A stretch of 64,000 nt of DNA from JAIVHA01 sp965367295 (GCA_965367295.1 CBDUHN010000001.1:124001-188000); one strand, 5' to 3'; numbered from the stretch's first letter, positions 33,454-43,437 are shown. Numbers and translations are program-made. The notes: generated by a model not told the origin, from the sequence alone.

Positions 33454-34827
33454 TCATGCTATATCCACCTTGCTGATGACATAACGGAATTTTCCCGAGC
33501 GTTCCGCGGGAATCTCCGCTACGACCTCCACATCCACCCGCACCGCTGCACCCAGCCTGGCCTTCACCCCCTGCTCGACCCCGGCCAAACGGGTGACATC
33601 AAACCCGCTTTCAACCACTAGTAAAATGCGACAGTGATCGATGCTTTCCTGGATGATCTTGAAGTTTTTCACGCCGGGAATATCACGCACGATATAGATC
33701 AGCGACAGCCCATGCATCACTGTGCCATCCTGCGCCACGATGAAGTCGGTGCTGCGCCCCTGGATTTCCTTCAACAATGGCAGACCACGCCCGCAGCTAC
33801 AAAGTTCTTCCGATAGTATACCGATATCCCCCGTACGGTAGCGGATGAATGGATAATCCGATGTAGCAAGGTGCGTGACCACGATTTCTCCGGACTCTCC
33901 TGCTGGTAGCACGTGGCCATCCCCATCAATGATCTCAACCAGGATATCCTCAGCGGTGATATGCATGCTGCCGGAAGGGCACTGATGGGCGATAAATCCA
34001 GCATCGCGTCCACCGTACCCGTTGGCCACCGGACAGCCGAACACCTGTTCGATGAGTTCGCGCTGGTGGTCATACAACCGTTCCGAGGTAACAAAGGCCA
34101 CCTGGATTCCAATCTGGTCAACCGGCATGCCCCTGGCTTGCGCATGCCGGGCAATATGTGCCAATGCAGATGGATAGCCGAATAACATGCGCGGACGTAT
34201 CCGCTGTATGCTACGCACAAAATCATCCAGTTTGGCAGCAGACATTTCGAAGGCCGCCAGCAGATGGGTCCGCAGCATCCAGTCCCGTAACTGCCGGACA
34301 CGATCCTGGGTACCCAGTTCTATCGGAGAACCCCATACCACGATCTCAGGATCACCAATATCAACACCCCACCAGCGTGTGGCACGCCACTTGGCCGCCA
34401 CATCATGGCTGACCCGCTCGTTGCCGATGAAAAAAATCAACGGTTCGCCACTGGAGCCACCGGTATTGAAGCGCGACAAGCCCTGCGCCTGCGTCGATTT
34501 CAGCTCATTCTCATTACCACGAATTTCCGTTTTGGTGAGGAACGGCAATCGCTGGATATCCACCAGGTTGTGTACCTCGTCTGGATGGAAGTCCAACTTT
34601 GCAAACAGGTTGCGATAATAGGGAACATGGGCTGCAGCATGGGTCAACAATGCACGCAGACGCTGTAACTGCAATTCCCGTAACCGTTCCGGCGTCCACC
34701 ACTGACTATCCTCCATGGCCCGTCGCACGGATACCGTGGTATGCCGTTTCAGACGCTCATGCAATGGAAACAGGATATTTGATACCAGGCGGGTATAGGG
34801 GCGGAAATGGTTTTGCTCCGTACTCAT
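33454..34827 (-). CDS. phenylacetate-CoA ligase-like AMP-forming enzyme (PaaK/CapK family)
   Basis: This 457-residue protein has the adenylate-forming fold. The phosphate-binding loop is FNTGGSSGEPLIFF (about residues 118-131). The adenine/AMP region is NGYGGRDAGFIAHQC and the DYPFIRYRTGDIGIL motif precedes the hinge. Members in capsule and exopolysaccharide operons (CapK-like) are not known to use phenylacetate; an acyl or amino-acid substituent would be activated for attachment to the glycan, perhaps through one of the acyltransferases. It lies two bases after the GT4 gene and 60 bases before the O-ligase start, clearly inside the eps operon. The real substrate is unknown. Confidence 0.83.
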   Translation of the reverse strand: MSTEQNHFRPYTRLVSNILFPLHERLKRHTTVSVRRAMEDSQWWTPERLRELQLQRLRALLTHAAAHVPYYRNLFAKLDFHPDEVHNLVDIQRLPFLTKTEIRGNENELKSTQAQGLSRFNTGGSSGEPLIFFIGNERVSHDVAAKWRATRWWGVDIGDPEIVVWGSPIELGTQDRVRQLRDWMLRTHLLAAFEMSAAKLDDFVRSIQRIRPRMLFGYPSALAHIARHAQARGMPVDQIGIQVAFVTSERLYDHQRELIEQVFGCPVANGYGGRDAGFIAHQCPSGSMHITAEDILVEIIDGDGHVLPAGESGEIVVTHLATSDYPFIRYRTGDIGILSEELCSCGRGLPLLKEIQGRSTDFIVAQDGTVMHGLSLIYIVRDIPGVKNFKIIQESIDHCRILLVVESGFDVTRLAGVEQGVKARLGAAVRVDVEVVAEIPAERSGKFRYVISKVDIA

Positions 34828-34829
34828 GT

Positions 34830-36077
34830 TTAGCCCGCCTTGCGTCCACAGGTCCTGGCGTTATCGATAGGTGCCCGCCGGGCCAGAGCTTCGAAAATAT
34901 GCGCCAACCGCACCACCCGCTCATCCCAGCTGTTGGCCCGCGCGTGCGCTTCAATGGCATCGCGGTCCCATGGCTGCTGAAAAGCCTTCTCGATAGCTTC
35001 CTGCAGGGCCGGTGCATCACCGAACGGGACGATATATCCGAGATCTCCAGAATCGACCACTTCCGCATTGCCGCCCACATCGGTGGCAATGACCGGCAGG
35101 CGACAGGCCATGGCTTCGAGCAGCACATTGGCCCAGCCTTCATTACGGGTGGACAATACAAACACATCCGCCGCGGACAGCAGTTCCCGGATACGTTCAT
35201 GCTCCACTGCACCCAGAAAATGCACACAACCCTGAAGCCCCGCATCCCGTACCATCGCCTGTAACCGGCCGCTCCAGTCACCTTCCGCCGAGGCCCCGCC
35301 GACAATCAGGTAGTGCAGATCTGGAATTTTTTCGCGCAAGGCAGGCAACAGTTCGATGACACGATGGAAACCCTTGCGTTCCACCAAACCACCCACCGTA
35401 ATCAGGAATCGTCCCTGCATCGGAAGGTGCCAGTTCGCCCTCGCCTGCAGTGGATCAACGGGAAAGAATTTACCCGTATCCACTCCATTCCCCACTACGG
35501 TCACCTTGTCCGGTGCAATACCCAGTGACAGGGCATGTTGTCGCAGGGAATCGGACACCGTAATGATCTGTTGTGCACGTTGCAATGCCTTGATCAATCG
35601 CGCCCGCAAACCCCGTGTAGCACTATGACGAATCTCCGTGCCCCGCAAGGTGATACTGACCGGCAGCGATAACCATCGGCCCAATAGCGTAGCCGCATAG
35701 CCGTCCGGGTACCCGAAGTGACTATCGATCACCTGTATCTCCCGGCTTCGACACAGGTGACGCACGGTCCTGTAGCTGCCCAGCGCCAGCAACAGCCCAT
35801 CAAGCCACTTGAAAATACCGGGAATACAGAAAAATCTTGGATGGTATACCTCGATCCCCTGCTGCACTTCCTGCCGCGGCACCGGCGGGCGGAAGTGTGG
35901 GCGAAAATAGCGAATCAACCCTTGCAAAGGAAACCAGGGAACCGGGGCCACCACCACCAGCGGCATCTGCGCTGCGACACGAAACATGCGTTCGCGGATG
36001 AACACCCCGGCACCAGGTTGCGCCATGTTTGGAAACAGCGTGGAAAATACCAGCAGCCTGGGCGCATCCTTCGCCAT
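34830..36077 (-). CDS. family 4 glycosyltransferase, exosortase-type eps operon
   Basis: This 415-residue GT-B enzyme starts LLVFSTLFPNMAQPGAGVFI, with DSHFGYPDGYAATLLG and ITLRGTEIRH in the acceptor domain, FLITVGGLVERKGFHRVIEL at the interdomain hinge and STRNEGWANVLLEAMACRLPV as the E-x7-E region. The N-terminal 'FPN...PGxGxFI/V' pattern is common in GT4 enzymes of bacterial exopolysaccharide loci. It is three bases downstream of the next GT4 in the operon and two bases from the AMP-ligase-like gene, so it is tightly cotranscribed. Confidence 0.88.
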   Translation of the reverse strand: MAKDAPRLLVFSTLFPNMAQPGAGVFIRERMFRVAAQMPLVVVAPVPWFPLQGLIRYFRPHFRPPVPRQEVQQGIEVYHPRFFCIPGIFKWLDGLLLALGSYRTVRHLCRSREIQVIDSHFGYPDGYAATLLGRWLSLPVSITLRGTEIRHSATRGLRARLIKALQRAQQIITVSDSLRQHALSLGIAPDKVTVVGNGVDTGKFFPVDPLQARANWHLPMQGRFLITVGGLVERKGFHRVIELLPALREKIPDLHYLIVGGASAEGDWSGRLQAMVRDAGLQGCVHFLGAVEHERIRELLSAADVFVLSTRNEGWANVLLEAMACRLPVIATDVGGNAEVVDSGDLGYIVPFGDAPALQEAIEKAFQQPWDRDAIEAHARANSWDERVVRLAHIFEALARRAPIDNARTCGRKAG

Positions 36078-36080
36078 GAT

Positions 36081-37289
36081 TCACTTCCCGCTGAGTTTGT
36101 TATAGATCGGGATATAACGCTCGGCGCTGGCACGCCAGTTACGTACCTGCTCCACATAGGCACGCCCCGCCGCCAGCCGTTGTGGCCACTCCGACTCGTT
36201 ATCCAACAGCCGCAACACAGCGACTGCCAGGCCATCGGCGTTGCCGGCGGAAAACAGCTCTCCAGTGACACCGGCCTCGATCAACTCATGATGACCACCG
36301 ACATCGGATGCTACCACCAGTCGTCCCTGCGCCATCGCTTCCAGAGGTTTCAATGGTGTCACCAGCTCCGTCAGGCGCATGGACAGGCGTGGATACACGA
36401 ATATATCCACCAATGAATAATAACGTTGCACCTCGTTGTGGGAGACTCGTCCGGTAAAGATCACCCGTTCCTGCAACCCAAGCTTGTCCGTAAGGCGTCG
36501 CAGCTCCGCTTCCTGTGGCCCGCCCCCCACCAGCAGCAGGCGCACATCATCATGTTGTTGCAGAATGGCCGGCAGGGCTTCCAGCAATAACGGCAGCCCC
36601 TCGTAGGCATAGAACGAACCAATAAAGCCGATCACCCGCTTATCCTGCAAACCGAGTTCCGCCAACAATGCCTCGTCCTTGCCATTCAAAAGCGGAAATC
36701 GTTCCAGCGCCACGGAATTGGGAATCACCGTCACCTTTTCCTGTGGCAGACCGCGGGCGATGATATCGCCACGCAAGCCTTCGCAGATGGTGGTGACGGC
36801 GCTGGCTCCCTTCAGCACATGGGTTTCCAGTGCCCGGGTCAGGCGATAACGCATGCCCCATTCCTTGCTGGTGCCATGATCCACGGCGGCATCCTCCCAG
36901 AAGGCACGCACCTCGTAGACCAATGGTATTCCATATTTCCGGCCCACCTGCAGCGCCGCCAGCCCATTGAGCGCCGGTGAATGTGCATGCAGGATATCGG
37001 GACGCAGTTGCTGCACGACCTCGTCGAGCCGCTTGCGCAAGCCCTGCACCACGGCCCACTGGTTGATCACCGGCAGCTTCGCCGCCAGCCCTCGCAGCGG
37101 TGGACTACGGAAAAAATGCAGCCCATCCACCGTTTCCTCGCGCAGTACTTGCGCATTCCCCTGCTTGGCACCGGTAATGTGAAATGTCTCCCAGCCAAAG
37201 GAGCGCTGCTGCTCCAGAATGGCACGGGTGCGGAAGGTATATCCGCTTTGCAGGGGAATGGAATGATCCAGTACGTGCAGGATACGCAT
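36081..37289 (-). CDS. exosortase A-associated family 4 glycosyltransferase
   Basis: This 402-residue GT-B enzyme has the N-terminal signature MRILHVLDHSIPLQSGYTFR, which is characteristic of a glycosyltransferase subgroup found only with the PEP-CTERM/exosortase A system (the Daro_2409-like family). Other blocks are HAHSPALNGLAALQVG, VYEVRAFWEDAAVDHGTS and TPLKPLEAMAQGRLVVASDVGG, the donor-site glutamates. It would add a hexose to the lipid-linked repeat unit in the cytoplasm. There is a 165-base gap to the upstream amidotransferase gene, the longest inside the eps operon, in which I see no clear promoter. Confidence 0.9.
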   Translation of the reverse strand: MRILHVLDHSIPLQSGYTFRTRAILEQQRSFGWETFHITGAKQGNAQVLREETVDGLHFFRSPPLRGLAAKLPVINQWAVVQGLRKRLDEVVQQLRPDILHAHSPALNGLAALQVGRKYGIPLVYEVRAFWEDAAVDHGTSKEWGMRYRLTRALETHVLKGASAVTTICEGLRGDIIARGLPQEKVTVIPNSVALERFPLLNGKDEALLAELGLQDKRVIGFIGSFYAYEGLPLLLEALPAILQQHDDVRLLLVGGGPQEAELRRLTDKLGLQERVIFTGRVSHNEVQRYYSLVDIFVYPRLSMRLTELVTPLKPLEAMAQGRLVVASDVGGHHELIEAGVTGELFSAGNADGLAVAVLRLLDNESEWPQRLAAGRAYVEQVRNWRASAERYIPIYNKLSGK

Positions 37290-37454
37290 TACCGGACTCC
37301 CGCAACGTGGTCATGCAAAAGTGAAGATGAACCCGGGTGAACATGAATAACCGGGGCTATCCGCCTGACAGCAAATCCGCCCACAGAGGTATACCGATGA
37401 TCAGCTGAAAGGGTCTGATTCCGTTTTGATAAATCTGTGGCCATGATCATCCAT

Positions 37455-39383
37455 TCATCCCGCTACTGCCGCCCGCGGCGTCATCGTACCCACTTCCGGC
37501 TGGGCATTACGCAAAAAGGCCTCGAACATCAGCAGCGCCCACAGCACCGCGCTGTGATCGCGCCGGCCGGACTGGTGCTGTTCCACCAGTTGTGCCAGGA
37601 AGGCCTGGTTGAAAATACCGGTATCCGCCAGGGTCGGGCCGAGCAGGGCCGTACGCAGGCGTTCTTTCAGTGGACCGCGGAACCACTTGGCCAGCGGCAC
37701 GGCAAAGCCCATCTTGCGCCGATAAAGAATGTCATTGGGCAGGTGAGGTTCCAGTGCCTTTTTGAATATACGCTTGCCCTCCCCCCCCGAGAGCTTCATT
37801 TCCGGCGGCAGGCCGGAGACCCATTCCACGAACTTGTGGTCGAGAATCGGCACCCGTACTTCCAGTGCATGCGCCATACTGGCGCGATCCACCTTGGTGA
37901 GGATATCGCCGGCGAGATAGGTTTTCATGTCCAGATATTGCACCAGTGAAAGCGGATGCTCCGGCGCCTGCTCGAGGTAACGATTGAACACCTCGATGCC
38001 ATGATAACCAGCCAGTTCACGTTTGAAACCATCACTGTATAAGGCCTGGCGCAGTGCATCGGGCAGTATGGAAAAGTTGTGAAAATAACCTTCCACCGAA
38101 TCCCGCGCCAAGGCCTGGAATGTGGATTTGGCACGAAACACACGGGGCGCCCAGTCGATCTTGGGATATAGCGCACCCAGTGCACCAAACATCGGTTTGC
38201 GCACCGCGCGCGGTAACAGGCCACGCAGGCGTTCTTCATACATCTGCCAGCGATAACGGCGGTAACCGGCAAAATTCTCGTCCCCGCCATCCCCGGACAG
38301 GGCCACCGTCACACGCTTTTTCGCCAGTTCGCATACACGATAGGTGGGCATGGCGGAACTGTCGGCATAGGGCTGGTCGTATAGCCCGGCCAGCTGGTCG
38401 ATGAGATCGAAATCATCGGGATTGACCTGTTCGACCTGGTGATTGGTACCGAACTGCTTCGCCACCCGGGCAGCGTATTCCGCCTCGTCAAACTCGGCCA
38501 CGCCGAATGAGATGGAACTGGTATTCACCGCCTGATCCGACAGGCCTGCCATCATGGCCACCACGGCAGAGGAATCCACACCACCAGACAGGAACGCCCC
38601 AAGGGGTACCTCTGCGACGAGACGGATATCCACCGCTTCGCGCAGATGGGCAATCACGCCTTCGCAGGCTTCGGCCTCCTTACGAATACCATTATCCTTG
38701 AATGGCACATCCCAGAAGGGCTTTGACGTCCCCAGCCCCTCACCCACTCGCAGTGTCAGGATATGGCCGGCTTCCAGGCTATAAATGTTGTCAAAGATAG
38801 TCTTGGGGTCGGGCACATAACCATAGGAGAAGTATTCTTCCACCGCCTGGGCATTGACCCGACGTGGTAATTCCTCGCAGACCAGCAAGGCCTTCAATTC
38901 GGAGCCGAATAGCAGGCGACCATCGGGCAGCAGCGTATAATGCAACGGTTTGATGCCGAGCCGGTCCCGGCCCATGAACAAAGTCTGCTGTTTGCGGTCC
39001 CAGATGGCAAAGGCGAACATGCCACGGAAGCGCTGCACACAATCTTCACCCCATTCCTCCCAGGCATGCACGATGACTTCGGTATCGCAACGGGTACGGA
39101 ACTGGTGCCCGGCGGCGAGCAGTTCCTGTTCCAGTTCCTGGAAGTTGTAGATTTCACCGTTGTAGACCACAGAAACGGTGCCGTCTTCGTTGAAAAGCGG
39201 CTGGTGGCCATTGGACAGATCGATAATGGACAGGCGGCGATGGGCCAGCCCCACACCGGGTTCCACATGCACACCGCCCTCATCGGGGCCGCGATGGAAC
39301 TGCACCTGGTTCATGCGCGACAACAGGGCCTCATCAATGGGCCGTTGTCCCTGCGTATCAAAAATACCTGCTATACCACACAT
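37455..39383 (-). CDS. exosortase A system-associated amidotransferase (asparagine synthase family)
   Basis: This 642-residue protein starts with the processed glutaminase nucleophile (MCGIAGIFD) and has RGPDEGGVHV, VYNGEIYNFQELEQEL and GRDRLGIKPLHY in the N-terminal glutaminase domain. The synthetase domain carries AFLSGGVDSSAVVAMMAG and ALSGDGGDENFAGYRRY. It matches the exosortase-associated 'amidotransferase 1' type. The reaction is probably glutamine-dependent amidation of a sugar acid or other carboxylate of the exopolysaccharide. Unlike the related gene at 30.2 kb it keeps every catalytic residue of the glutaminase half. It lies between two GT4 genes in the eps operon. Confidence 0.92.
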   Translation of the reverse strand: MCGIAGIFDTQGQRPIDEALLSRMNQVQFHRGPDEGGVHVEPGVGLAHRRLSIIDLSNGHQPLFNEDGTVSVVYNGEIYNFQELEQELLAAGHQFRTRCDTEVIVHAWEEWGEDCVQRFRGMFAFAIWDRKQQTLFMGRDRLGIKPLHYTLLPDGRLLFGSELKALLVCEELPRRVNAQAVEEYFSYGYVPDPKTIFDNIYSLEAGHILTLRVGEGLGTSKPFWDVPFKDNGIRKEAEACEGVIAHLREAVDIRLVAEVPLGAFLSGGVDSSAVVAMMAGLSDQAVNTSSISFGVAEFDEAEYAARVAKQFGTNHQVEQVNPDDFDLIDQLAGLYDQPYADSSAMPTYRVCELAKKRVTVALSGDGGDENFAGYRRYRWQMYEERLRGLLPRAVRKPMFGALGALYPKIDWAPRVFRAKSTFQALARDSVEGYFHNFSILPDALRQALYSDGFKRELAGYHGIEVFNRYLEQAPEHPLSLVQYLDMKTYLAGDILTKVDRASMAHALEVRVPILDHKFVEWVSGLPPEMKLSGGEGKRIFKKALEPHLPNDILYRRKMGFAVPLAKWFRGPLKERLRTALLGPTLADTGIFNQAFLAQLVEQHQSGRRDHSAVLWALLMFEAFLRNAQPEVGTMTPRAAVAG

Positions 39384-39454
39384 GCCCTATCCCTGCCATG
39401 CGCCCGTCGCGGCGCCCTGTTTTTGTAACGGCCTCAAGACCTTATTCTTCAAGT

Positions 39455-40597
39455 TCACACACATAATTCATCGTATACGGCCTGATACTGCGCGACCATG
39501 CCGGAGATACTGAACTCTGTCTCGGCACGCTGCCGGGCCGCAGCGCCGTGCCGTCGGCGCTGTGCATCATCCTGCACATATCCAGCCAGCGCCTGGGCCA
39601 TGGCCACCGGGTCGTTCCGATCCACCAGCGCACCGGTTTCGCCGTCCGCCACCAGCTCGCCATTGCCGCCCACCCGGGTGGCCACCACCGGCAGCCCGCA
39701 GGCCATGGCTTCCAGAATGGTATTGGAGATACCTTCCGCCAGGGAGGGCAGCACAAACAGGTCCATAGCGGCCATCAGCTCCGGCACATCATTCCGCGCG
39801 CCAGCCAGCCACACCTGGTCCTGCAAGCCGGTTTCCATCAACAGGGCCTCGATGGGCACCCGCAATGCACCGTCCCCGACCATCACCAGACGCAGGTGCC
39901 GCGCATTCGGCAACTGCTCCACCAGTTCCACGAAGGCCTTTACCAGGGTCAGCTGATCCTTCACCGCTTCCAGCCGCCCAACCGTGCCTATCACGATTGC
40001 ATCCGTGTCGGCAAACCCTGCGGGTAGCACCGCCGCGCGCGTATCGTGTGGCCGGAAACGTTCGACATCCACACCATTGCAGATCAGCCGGATCTTGTCC
40101 TCGCGCACGCCGATAGGGTCACGCAGGTACTGGGCCAGATCCTGGGACAACGGGATATAGCGATGGATCAGTGGTTGGTAGAACTTGCGTACCAGCTGGT
40201 ATTTGCGACTACTGCCATCCAGATCATGCACGTCTCGCCCATGTTCGCCGTGGATACGCACCGGCACCCCGGCCAGCCAGGCCGGCAGCTGGGCATCCAG
40301 CGCGGCCAGGTTGCGGCTGTGTACGATCGTGGGGCGCAAATGGCGAAACAGGCGCCAGAGCTGCCATAGCATACGCGGATCATTCCCCGGCCGCTTGTGC
40401 AAGGCAAAACATTGCACATCGTCACGCTGGATACGCAGGCGAAAGTCGGAAATATCGGTGAGACTGACAATAGCGTGGCGATACGCGTCCGGCGGCATAC
40501 GATTGATGATATTCACCAGACCGTTCTCCAGCCCGCCCACCGCCAGCCGGTAGATCACATGCACGATCAATGGCGGCTGTTCCGCTTCCCGCTTCAC
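39455..40597 (-). CDS. PEP-CTERM/EpsH1-associated sugar transferase (GT4, stp2-type)
   Basis: This 380-residue GT-B enzyme begins PPLIVHVIYRLAVGGLENGL, the hallmark of the exosortase-associated TIGR03088-type sugar transferases. Next come VHSRNLAALDAQLPAWLAG and HGEHGRDVHDLDG, and LPSLAEGISNTILEAMACGLPVVA carries the donor glutamates. The start is GTG. It is encoded 14 bases after the exosortase gene. The known family is restricted to genomes with XrtA, so it helps to define this locus. Role: adding one sugar of the repeat unit on the cytoplasmic face. Confidence 0.91.
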   Translation of the reverse strand: MKREAEQPPLIVHVIYRLAVGGLENGLVNIINRMPPDAYRHAIVSLTDISDFRLRIQRDDVQCFALHKRPGNDPRMLWQLWRLFRHLRPTIVHSRNLAALDAQLPAWLAGVPVRIHGEHGRDVHDLDGSSRKYQLVRKFYQPLIHRYIPLSQDLAQYLRDPIGVREDKIRLICNGVDVERFRPHDTRAAVLPAGFADTDAIVIGTVGRLEAVKDQLTLVKAFVELVEQLPNARHLRLVMVGDGALRVPIEALLMETGLQDQVWLAGARNDVPELMAAMDLFVLPSLAEGISNTILEAMACGLPVVATRVGGNGELVADGETGALVDRNDPVAMAQALAGYVQDDAQRRRHGAAARQRAETEFSISGMVAQYQAVYDELCV

Positions 40598-40611
40598 TAC
40601 CCTGTTTCCCT

Positions 40612-42174
40612 TTAGTCCAGTCGCGCCAGTTCCGCCTCAAGCGGCTGCAGCATATCGTTCATAAATGCCTGCAAACGCTGTTCGGAATCATCCTTGTCAT
40701 TGTCATACGCGGTATACAGCACGATGCCGACACCGGGATGGCGCCCACCCAGCAGATGATTACGCGCCTCGATCAGCTTGGCCAGAATATCATTGGCCGT
40801 GTGCGTACCCTCCAGCCAGTACCAGTGCCATACCACGATTTTCTGATTATTTCCCACCAGCCTCGACTGTCGCACAGTCACCTCTTGGCCCTGCAGCTGA
40901 ATCTGTACGGTACGATTTTCGACCTGCCTCCAGACCGGATCTTTCTGTACCACCATGACATTCTGGGAGTTGATCAATTCGGCATTCTGTTTCTGCCGGC
41001 CATAAAATGCCAGGTACATCCCCACCGGCCGTTCAGCCTGCTGGTAACTGACCTGCACCTCCTGGTCTGGCGCGATGAAGCGCGGTTTCCAGTGGAGCCA
41101 GGCGTTGCTCTGCAACTGCCAGGCAGCGGTGGGAGCGGGTGCTGCGGCCTCATATCCGCCGGGCACCCAGTGGGCACGTCGCGCCTCGATCTGGTGACTC
41201 CAGGCCGGCCACACCAGCAGGATCAGCAATCCTGCCACCGCCATACCGGCAAAGGTACCGATACCTTGGCTAACCGTGCTGTGTTGCGGCAATTGGCTGA
41301 TTTCCTCCGCTGGCATCGCCTCCGGCTCACTCCACCAGGAACCGATCCAGAACAACAGCAGCATGACCAGGCCGAAGAACACCCAGCCATAGATGAGATG
41401 ATCCACCCCCAATGCCAGTTTCATATCGCTCAGGTGGGCAATCATGACGATCATGTAGGCACGCAGGCCGTTGGCAAGCACCGGCACCACCGCGGACAGT
41501 GCGATGAAAATCGCCCTTCGCCAGTAGCTGCGGTAGCTCAGATAGGCGTAGAGACAGCCCATGGTAATGGAGGCGATGAGATAGCGTACCCCGCTACAAC
41601 CTTCCACCACCGACCAGTTGCCGCTGGGAATACTGAAATACGTTCCCTCCCAGTACACCGGCAGCCCCGTCAGACGCAGCGCGCTCACGGTGAACAGTGC
41701 CGTGAAATCCATCAGTGGGGGAATCAGGCCTTCTCCCATCGGCACCGCAAGAAACAGGAATAACAGCGGGAATAGAATTACCCGAGCCAACGGCCAGCCG
41801 AGACAGGCGAGCACCAGAGTCGGCAACATACCGACGAATGCCAACTGCTGAACAACCTGCACTTCGGCCACCCTTGCCAACAGCCAGCCGAATCCCAGCA
41901 ATGCCAACAACACCAGCCCCCGCCAGTCAGGCCTTGGCTGCGCCTGCGCCAGGATTTCACGCTTACGCCAGATCAGCCAGAGACTGATGGGCAATATCAG
42001 ATAGCCATGTGCGAAGGTTTCTGAACGTTCCCAGATCTGCACCATGGACCAGGCCGTGGGCCAGAACAGCGCGAAGGTGCAAAGGATCGCAAGTACACAG
42101 ACCGATACCGGAGCCAGTGGTGATCTCGCGCCTGTGTAGCCGGTATTCATCATGGGTTCCGTCTCGCCATTCAC
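40612..42174 (-). CDS. xrtA: exosortase A fused to an EpsI domain
   Basis: This 520-residue protein has about eight membrane helices in the first 290 residues and then a periplasmic EpsI-type domain (about 320-520). The sortase-like catalytic residues are visible: Cys in EGCSGVRYLIASI, Arg in LANGLRAYMIVM and His in DHLIYGWVFF. Exosortase A recognises PEP-CTERM tails of exported proteins, cuts them and is thought to transfer them to a surface anchor. The fusion with EpsI is the normal XrtA arrangement. The start is GTG, favoured by GGGAAGGAAACAATA before it; an ATG pair at 42153/42150 is the alternative. Its substrates are not encoded in this window. Confidence 0.95.
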   Translation of the reverse strand: MNGETEPMMNTGYTGARSPLAPVSVCVLAILCTFALFWPTAWSMVQIWERSETFAHGYLILPISLWLIWRKREILAQAQPRPDWRGLVLLALLGFGWLLARVAEVQVVQQLAFVGMLPTLVLACLGWPLARVILFPLLFLFLAVPMGEGLIPPLMDFTALFTVSALRLTGLPVYWEGTYFSIPSGNWSVVEGCSGVRYLIASITMGCLYAYLSYRSYWRRAIFIALSAVVPVLANGLRAYMIVMIAHLSDMKLALGVDHLIYGWVFFGLVMLLLFWIGSWWSEPEAMPAEEISQLPQHSTVSQGIGTFAGMAVAGLLILLVWPAWSHQIEARRAHWVPGGYEAAAPAPTAAWQLQSNAWLHWKPRFIAPDQEVQVSYQQAERPVGMYLAFYGRQKQNAELINSQNVMVVQKDPVWRQVENRTVQIQLQGQEVTVRQSRLVGNNQKIVVWHWYWLEGTHTANDILAKLIEARNHLLGGRHPGVGIVLYTAYDNDKDDSEQRLQAFMNDMLQPLEAELARLD

Positions 42175-42204
42175 TATTGTTTCCTTCCCTTGGTCAACGC
42201 TTAC

Positions 42205-43434
42205 TCAGGCAAGCGCCTCTGCATTTTGTTCGACGGGTACGGCAAACCAGTGGTCGAGCCTTGCCAGATTCCGATCCCAGTCATAATGCGTGCAGACCCA
42301 GTCACGCAGTACGAGGCCGGGAGCCTCCAGATGCTCATGGCGCAGCAGATCCAGGCACCGTTCAGCAAACATTTCCACTTCATCCGTCACGGTGATTCCT
42401 GGCAAACCGTTTAGTGGTATACCATCGGCAGCGGCCCGGGTCATCACCAGTGGCCGGCCCATGGCCATAGCCTCCAGCACCTTGTTCTGAATGCCCCGCG
42501 CCACGCGCAAGGGCGCTACCGCAGCACTTGCATGAGCCAGGTAGGGCCTTATGTCCTCCACGGTGCCGGTCACCACCACACCGCTACGCTCCGCAAGCCG
42601 CTTCACCTCAGCCGTCGGGCGTGAACCCACAATATAAAATCGTGCCTGCCGTTCCTGTTGCAGAATCTGTGGCCATACCCTGTCAGCGAACCAGGTCACC
42701 GCATCCACATTCGCCCAGTAATCCATGGCACCGGTAAAGACCAGGATTTTTTCATCTGCCGGGTAGGGACGATCAGCGCCCTTTTCCGGGCTGAAATACG
42801 TCAGATCGACACCATTATTGAGGCCATGAATTCGCTGTGCTGAAACCTCTGTCCTGGTACGTAAAAGCTCCGCCTCGGTTTCGGACACCAGCAGACTGGC
42901 ATCCCACTCTGCTGCTATGCGCTGTTCATAGCGCGACAGGAAAGCGGCTTCACGACGATAGATCCAGTTCATAGGCCAGCGTTTGTGCTCACTGTATTGA
43001 TGCCATTTATCCGAATCCACATCCACGAAATCCATGATACGCAACATGGGCCAGTCGCATGGTGATGGTGCAAACTGGGCCATCGCCGATGAGAAGGCGA
43101 ACAGTTTGTGTATACCCTGTTCATGGACGGTATCGGTTACCCAGCGTTGCAGACCGGCATCGGCATAATAAGGCAAGGTCAGGGCCTGCCCTGTCAAAAG
43201 TCCACGCAGACTGCGCAGTTTGGCACGCACCGGCGAGAGCGGCCGCACAAACACCTCTGCACAAATGGACTCCAGTTCGGCAACGTACCGCCAGTCCCGG
43301 GGATCATCCACAAAGGTGCCAAGATACACGCGATAGCGTTTGGCAAGATGGCGCAGAAGATGATAGGAACGGATTTTATCCCCCTTATTGGGAGGATATG
43401 GCAGACGGTGGGCAAGGAACAGCAACGACTCCAT
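42205..43434 (-). CDS. PEP-CTERM/EpsH1-associated sugar transferase (stp1-type)
   Basis: This 409-residue GT-B enzyme begins LLFLAHRLPYPPNKGDKIRSYHLL, shown here in part as HRLPYPPNKGDKIRSYHLL, the diagnostic start of the exosortase-associated TIGR03087-type transferases. Also typical are MDFVDVDSDKWHQYS and LVFTGAMDYWANVDAV; the end of the donor domain is NKVLEAMAMGRPLVMT. It lies 30 bases before the exosortase start and three bases after the FemAB-like gene. It probably adds a sugar early in repeat-unit assembly. Confidence 0.92.
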   Translation of the reverse strand: MESLLFLAHRLPYPPNKGDKIRSYHLLRHLAKRYRVYLGTFVDDPRDWRYVAELESICAEVFVRPLSPVRAKLRSLRGLLTGQALTLPYYADAGLQRWVTDTVHEQGIHKLFAFSSAMAQFAPSPCDWPMLRIMDFVDVDSDKWHQYSEHKRWPMNWIYRREAAFLSRYEQRIAAEWDASLLVSETEAELLRTRTEVSAQRIHGLNNGVDLTYFSPEKGADRPYPADEKILVFTGAMDYWANVDAVTWFADRVWPQILQQERQARFYIVGSRPTAEVKRLAERSGVVVTGTVEDIRPYLAHASAAVAPLRVARGIQNKVLEAMAMGRPLVMTRAAADGIPLNGLPGITVTDEVEMFAERCLDLLRHEHLEAPGLVLRDWVCTHYDWDRNLARLDHWFAVPVEQNAEALA

Positions 43435-43437
43435 GTC

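Noticed and set aside
40570..41763. Plus-strand open frame of nearly 400 codons opposite the exosortase gene
   Set aside because: The minus-strand frame carries all catalytic residues of exosortase A; the plus frame is histidine/glutamine-rich antisense sequence.
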